This document shows positions 62,390 to 64,000 of a stretch of 64,000 nucleotides of DNA, in pieces (position 1 is the first letter of the stretch; each line of letters begins with the position of its first letter). Below the pieces are notes generated by a model. It had not been told where the DNA came from and made no database searches. It saw only the letters and a list, made by a program, of their open reading frames with translations. The translations under genes and the position numbers were made by a program. Source of the stretch: Cryobacterium zongtaii (lineage in GTDB: Bacteria; Actinomycetota; Actinomycetes; Actinomycetales; Microbacteriaceae). The stretch is from NCBI RefSeq assembly GCF_002909375.1, contig NZ_PPXD01000006.1, positions 1 to 64,000 on the forward strand, written 5' to 3'.

Positions 62390-64000
62390 TTGCAGCAGCA
62401 GCAGCAGCAGCACCAGCACCAGCACAGCTTTGTCTACGGCGGCGACTACAACCCCGAGCAGTGGCCCGAATCGGTGTGGGCGGAGGACGTGCGCCTGATG
62501 CGTGAGGCGAACGTCAACCGGGTCACCGTCGGGGTGTTCTCCTGGTCGTCGCTCGAGCCCGAAGAAGGCCGGTACGACTTCGGCTGGCTCGACAGGGTGA
62601 TGGACCTGATGCACACCAACGGGATCGGGGTGGTGCTCGCCACCCCCACCGCGTCGCCTCCGCCGTGGTTCACCTTCGCTCACCCGGAGGCCCTGCCGGT
62701 CACCGCGGACGGCGTGCGCCTGGTGCACGGCAGCCGGGACACCTACAACCCGGCCGCCCCGGCGTACCGGGATGCCGCGCGACGGATCGCCGGCGCGCTC
62801 GCCGAACGGTACGGCCGGCATCCGGCGCTGCGAATGTGGCACGTGCACAACGAGTACGGCACGGTCTCGTACGGCCCCGAGACGGACCGGGCGTTCAGGC
62901 TGTGGCTGGCCGAGCGCTACGGCACCGTGGCCGCGCTGAACAGCACCTGGAACAGTGCGTTCTGGTCGCAGAGCTACGCCACCTTCGAGCACATCCTGGC
63001 GCCGCAGGCCACCCAGTACCTGCCGAACCCGGCGCACCTGCTCGACTTCAAACGGTTCTCCGCCGACACTCTCCGCGACGCGCTGCGCGAGCAGGTCGCG
63101 GTCATCCGCGAGCTGAGCCCCGGCGTGCCGGTGACGACCAACTTCATGCTGCCCAGCTGGAACCACTACGACCAGTGGGATTTCGCCGCCGAGATCGACG
63201 AGGTGTCGATCGACCACTATCCCAGCGCCCGCGACATCGAGGGGGAGACCCACGTGGCGTTCGGCGCCGACGTGGCCCGCTCGTTCAACCAGGGCCGACC
63301 CTGGGTACTGATGGAGCAGGCCACCAGCCTGATCTACGACTACGCGGCCGCGCGCCTGTTCGCCAAGGACCCCGGCCGGCTCGAGCGCAACACCCTGCAA
63401 TACCTGGCCAGGGGCGCCACCGGCAGCCTGTTCTTCCAGTGGCGTTCGCCGCGGGTCGGCGCGGAGTTCTTCCACTCGCCGATGGTGCCGCATGCGGGGG
63501 AGGACTCCCGGGTGTTCCGCGAGATCGTCGCCCTCGGGCACACCCTCACGTCGTTGGCCGAGATCGCCGAACCGCCCGCGGACGGCCGCCGGGTGAACGT
63601 CGCCCGGGTCGCCATCGTCTGGGATTCCATCGCCTGGTGGGCCGCCGAGACGCGCGCCTTGCCCTCCGACGACCTCGCCTTCCTACCCGCCGTGCGCGCC
63701 GTGCACCGGGCGCTCTGGTGGCAGGGCATCTCCTGCGACGTGGTGCGGCTCGATCAGGACCTCTCCGGCTACGACCTGGTGCTGGTGCCGAACAAGATCG
63801 CCGCCTCCGACGCCGAGGCCGAGACGCTGCGCGCCTTCGTCACGGCCGGCGGTCACGCGGCGGTCTGGTTCTTCTCCGGCAGCACCGACGAGAACCTCAG
63901 CGTGCGCCCCGGCGGCTTCAGCGGCGCCTTCGCCCCGCTGGCGGGCATCCGCGTCGAAGAGCACCACCCGCTCGCCGCCGGCGAGACCGTGCAGCTCTCC
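62390..64000 (+). CDS. GH42 beta-galactosidase, N-terminal part (cut by window end)
   Basis: 537 codons are open to the window edge without a stop. TTG at 62390 is the only plausible start (GAGGAAC upstream). The first residues are six Gln then alternating His/Gln before FVYGGDYNPEQWPESVWAED, the usual GH42 opening. Acid/base Glu155 is in MWHVHNEYGTVSYG and nucleophile Glu309 in VLMEQATS. Other blocks are TPTASPPPWFTFAHPEALPV and EIDEVSIDHYPSARDIEGE; the trimerisation domain has begun at the edge. It hydrolyses beta-galactosides, perhaps galactan or xyloglucan side chains. Confidence 0.92.
   Translation, partial: MQQQQQQHQHQHSFVYGGDYNPEQWPESVWAEDVRLMREANVNRVTVGVFSWSSLEPEEGRYDFGWLDRVMDLMHTNGIGVVLATPTASPPPWFTFAHPEALPVTADGVRLVHGSRDTYNPAAPAYRDAARRIAGALAERYGRHPALRMWHVHNEYGTVSYGPETDRAFRLWLAERYGTVAALNSTWNSAFWSQSYATFEHILAPQATQYLPNPAHLLDFKRFSADTLRDALREQVAVIRELSPGVPVTTNFMLPSWNHYDQWDFAAEIDEVSIDHYPSARDIEGETHVAFGADVARSFNQGRPWVLMEQATSLIYDYAAARLFAKDPGRLERNTLQYLARGATGSLFFQWRSPRVGAEFFHSPMVPHAGEDSRVFREIVALGHTLTSLAEIAEPPADGRRVNVARVAIVWDSIAWWAAETRALPSDDLAFLPAVRAVHRALWWQGISCDVVRLDQDLSGYDLVLVPNKIAASDAEAETLRAFVTAGGHAAVWFFSGSTDENLSVRPGGFSGAFAPLAGIRVEEHHPLAAGETVQLS

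Overview
The window looks like chromosomal DNA of a high-GC Gram-positive actinobacterium, most likely a Microbacteriaceae member of the Cryobacterium type (inference). The basis is: strong G/C third-position bias, class Ib nrdHIEF, many LacI/ROK-controlled sugar loci with CUT1/CUT2 ABC importers, lipoprotein sugar-binding proteins, a gamma-butyrolactone-receptor-like TetR protein, and many genes that appear leaderless (a -10 hexamer exactly 6 nt before the start codon). No rRNA, tRNA, CRISPR array, prophage or IS element was recognised.

Layout. 1-4172: end of araA, then a ChvE/GguA/GguB-type pentose importer. 4173-6046: a G/C-rich repeat-filled stretch around a frameshifted AbiEi-like gene. 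6047-13851: LacI regulator, orphan sugar ABC ATPase, and a divergent complete YtfQ-YtfR-YtfT-YjfF importer. 13852-18203: nrdHIEF behind a promoter with two NrdR-like boxes and DnaA-box-like sequences. 18308-21027: a flavoprotein plus CFA-synthase-type methyltransferase, resembling the TmsA/TmsB pair for 10-methyl branched fatty acids. 21078-33036: housekeeping and stress genes (XRE protein, acetolactate decarboxylase, secreted protein, UspA, TetR, Ohr, MarR, GNATs, Hsp20, ArsR/Acr3, M23 peptidase, CHY zinc finger, DsbA-like, Eis-like). 33468-46056: an arabinan/arabinoside island (LacI, GH27, CUT1 importer, GH43, DUF624, GH51, GH43, GH127). 46328-57181: xylose block (xylB, glycerate kinase, aldo/keto reductase, xylA, a second ChvE/GguAB importer, ROK regulator). 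57349-64000: LacI, GH31 alpha-xylosidase, GH1, and a GH42 gene cut by the window end.

How it fits together. Secreted or lipoprotein arabinanase would trim plant arabinan. The CUT1 importer (no ATPase of its own) would import the oligosaccharides, and cytoplasmic GH43/GH51/GH127/GH27 would finish them. Two ChvE/GguAB importers, one beside araA and one beside xylA, would take up the free pentoses. AraA and XylA/XylB feed them to the pentose-phosphate pathway. GH31, GH1 and GH42 extend this to xyloglucan-type alpha-xylosides, beta-glucosides and beta-galactosides. Candidate operators visible in the DNA link each regulator to its neighbours: TTACAACGTTGTAA (arabinan island), TCGAAACGTTTCGA (GH31 locus), AACATATT dyads (xylose genes) and TTGTTAGC/GCTAACAA (ytf locus).

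The most unusual non-coding structure is: (i) a perfect long hairpin without a T tract directly behind each of the four sugar-binding-protein genes; (ii) a 19-bp-period repeat family at four intergenic sites; (iii) a tandem pair of 63-bp elements between GH127 and xylB whose stems show compensatory changes; and (iv) two related large palindromes with the same inner loop motif.
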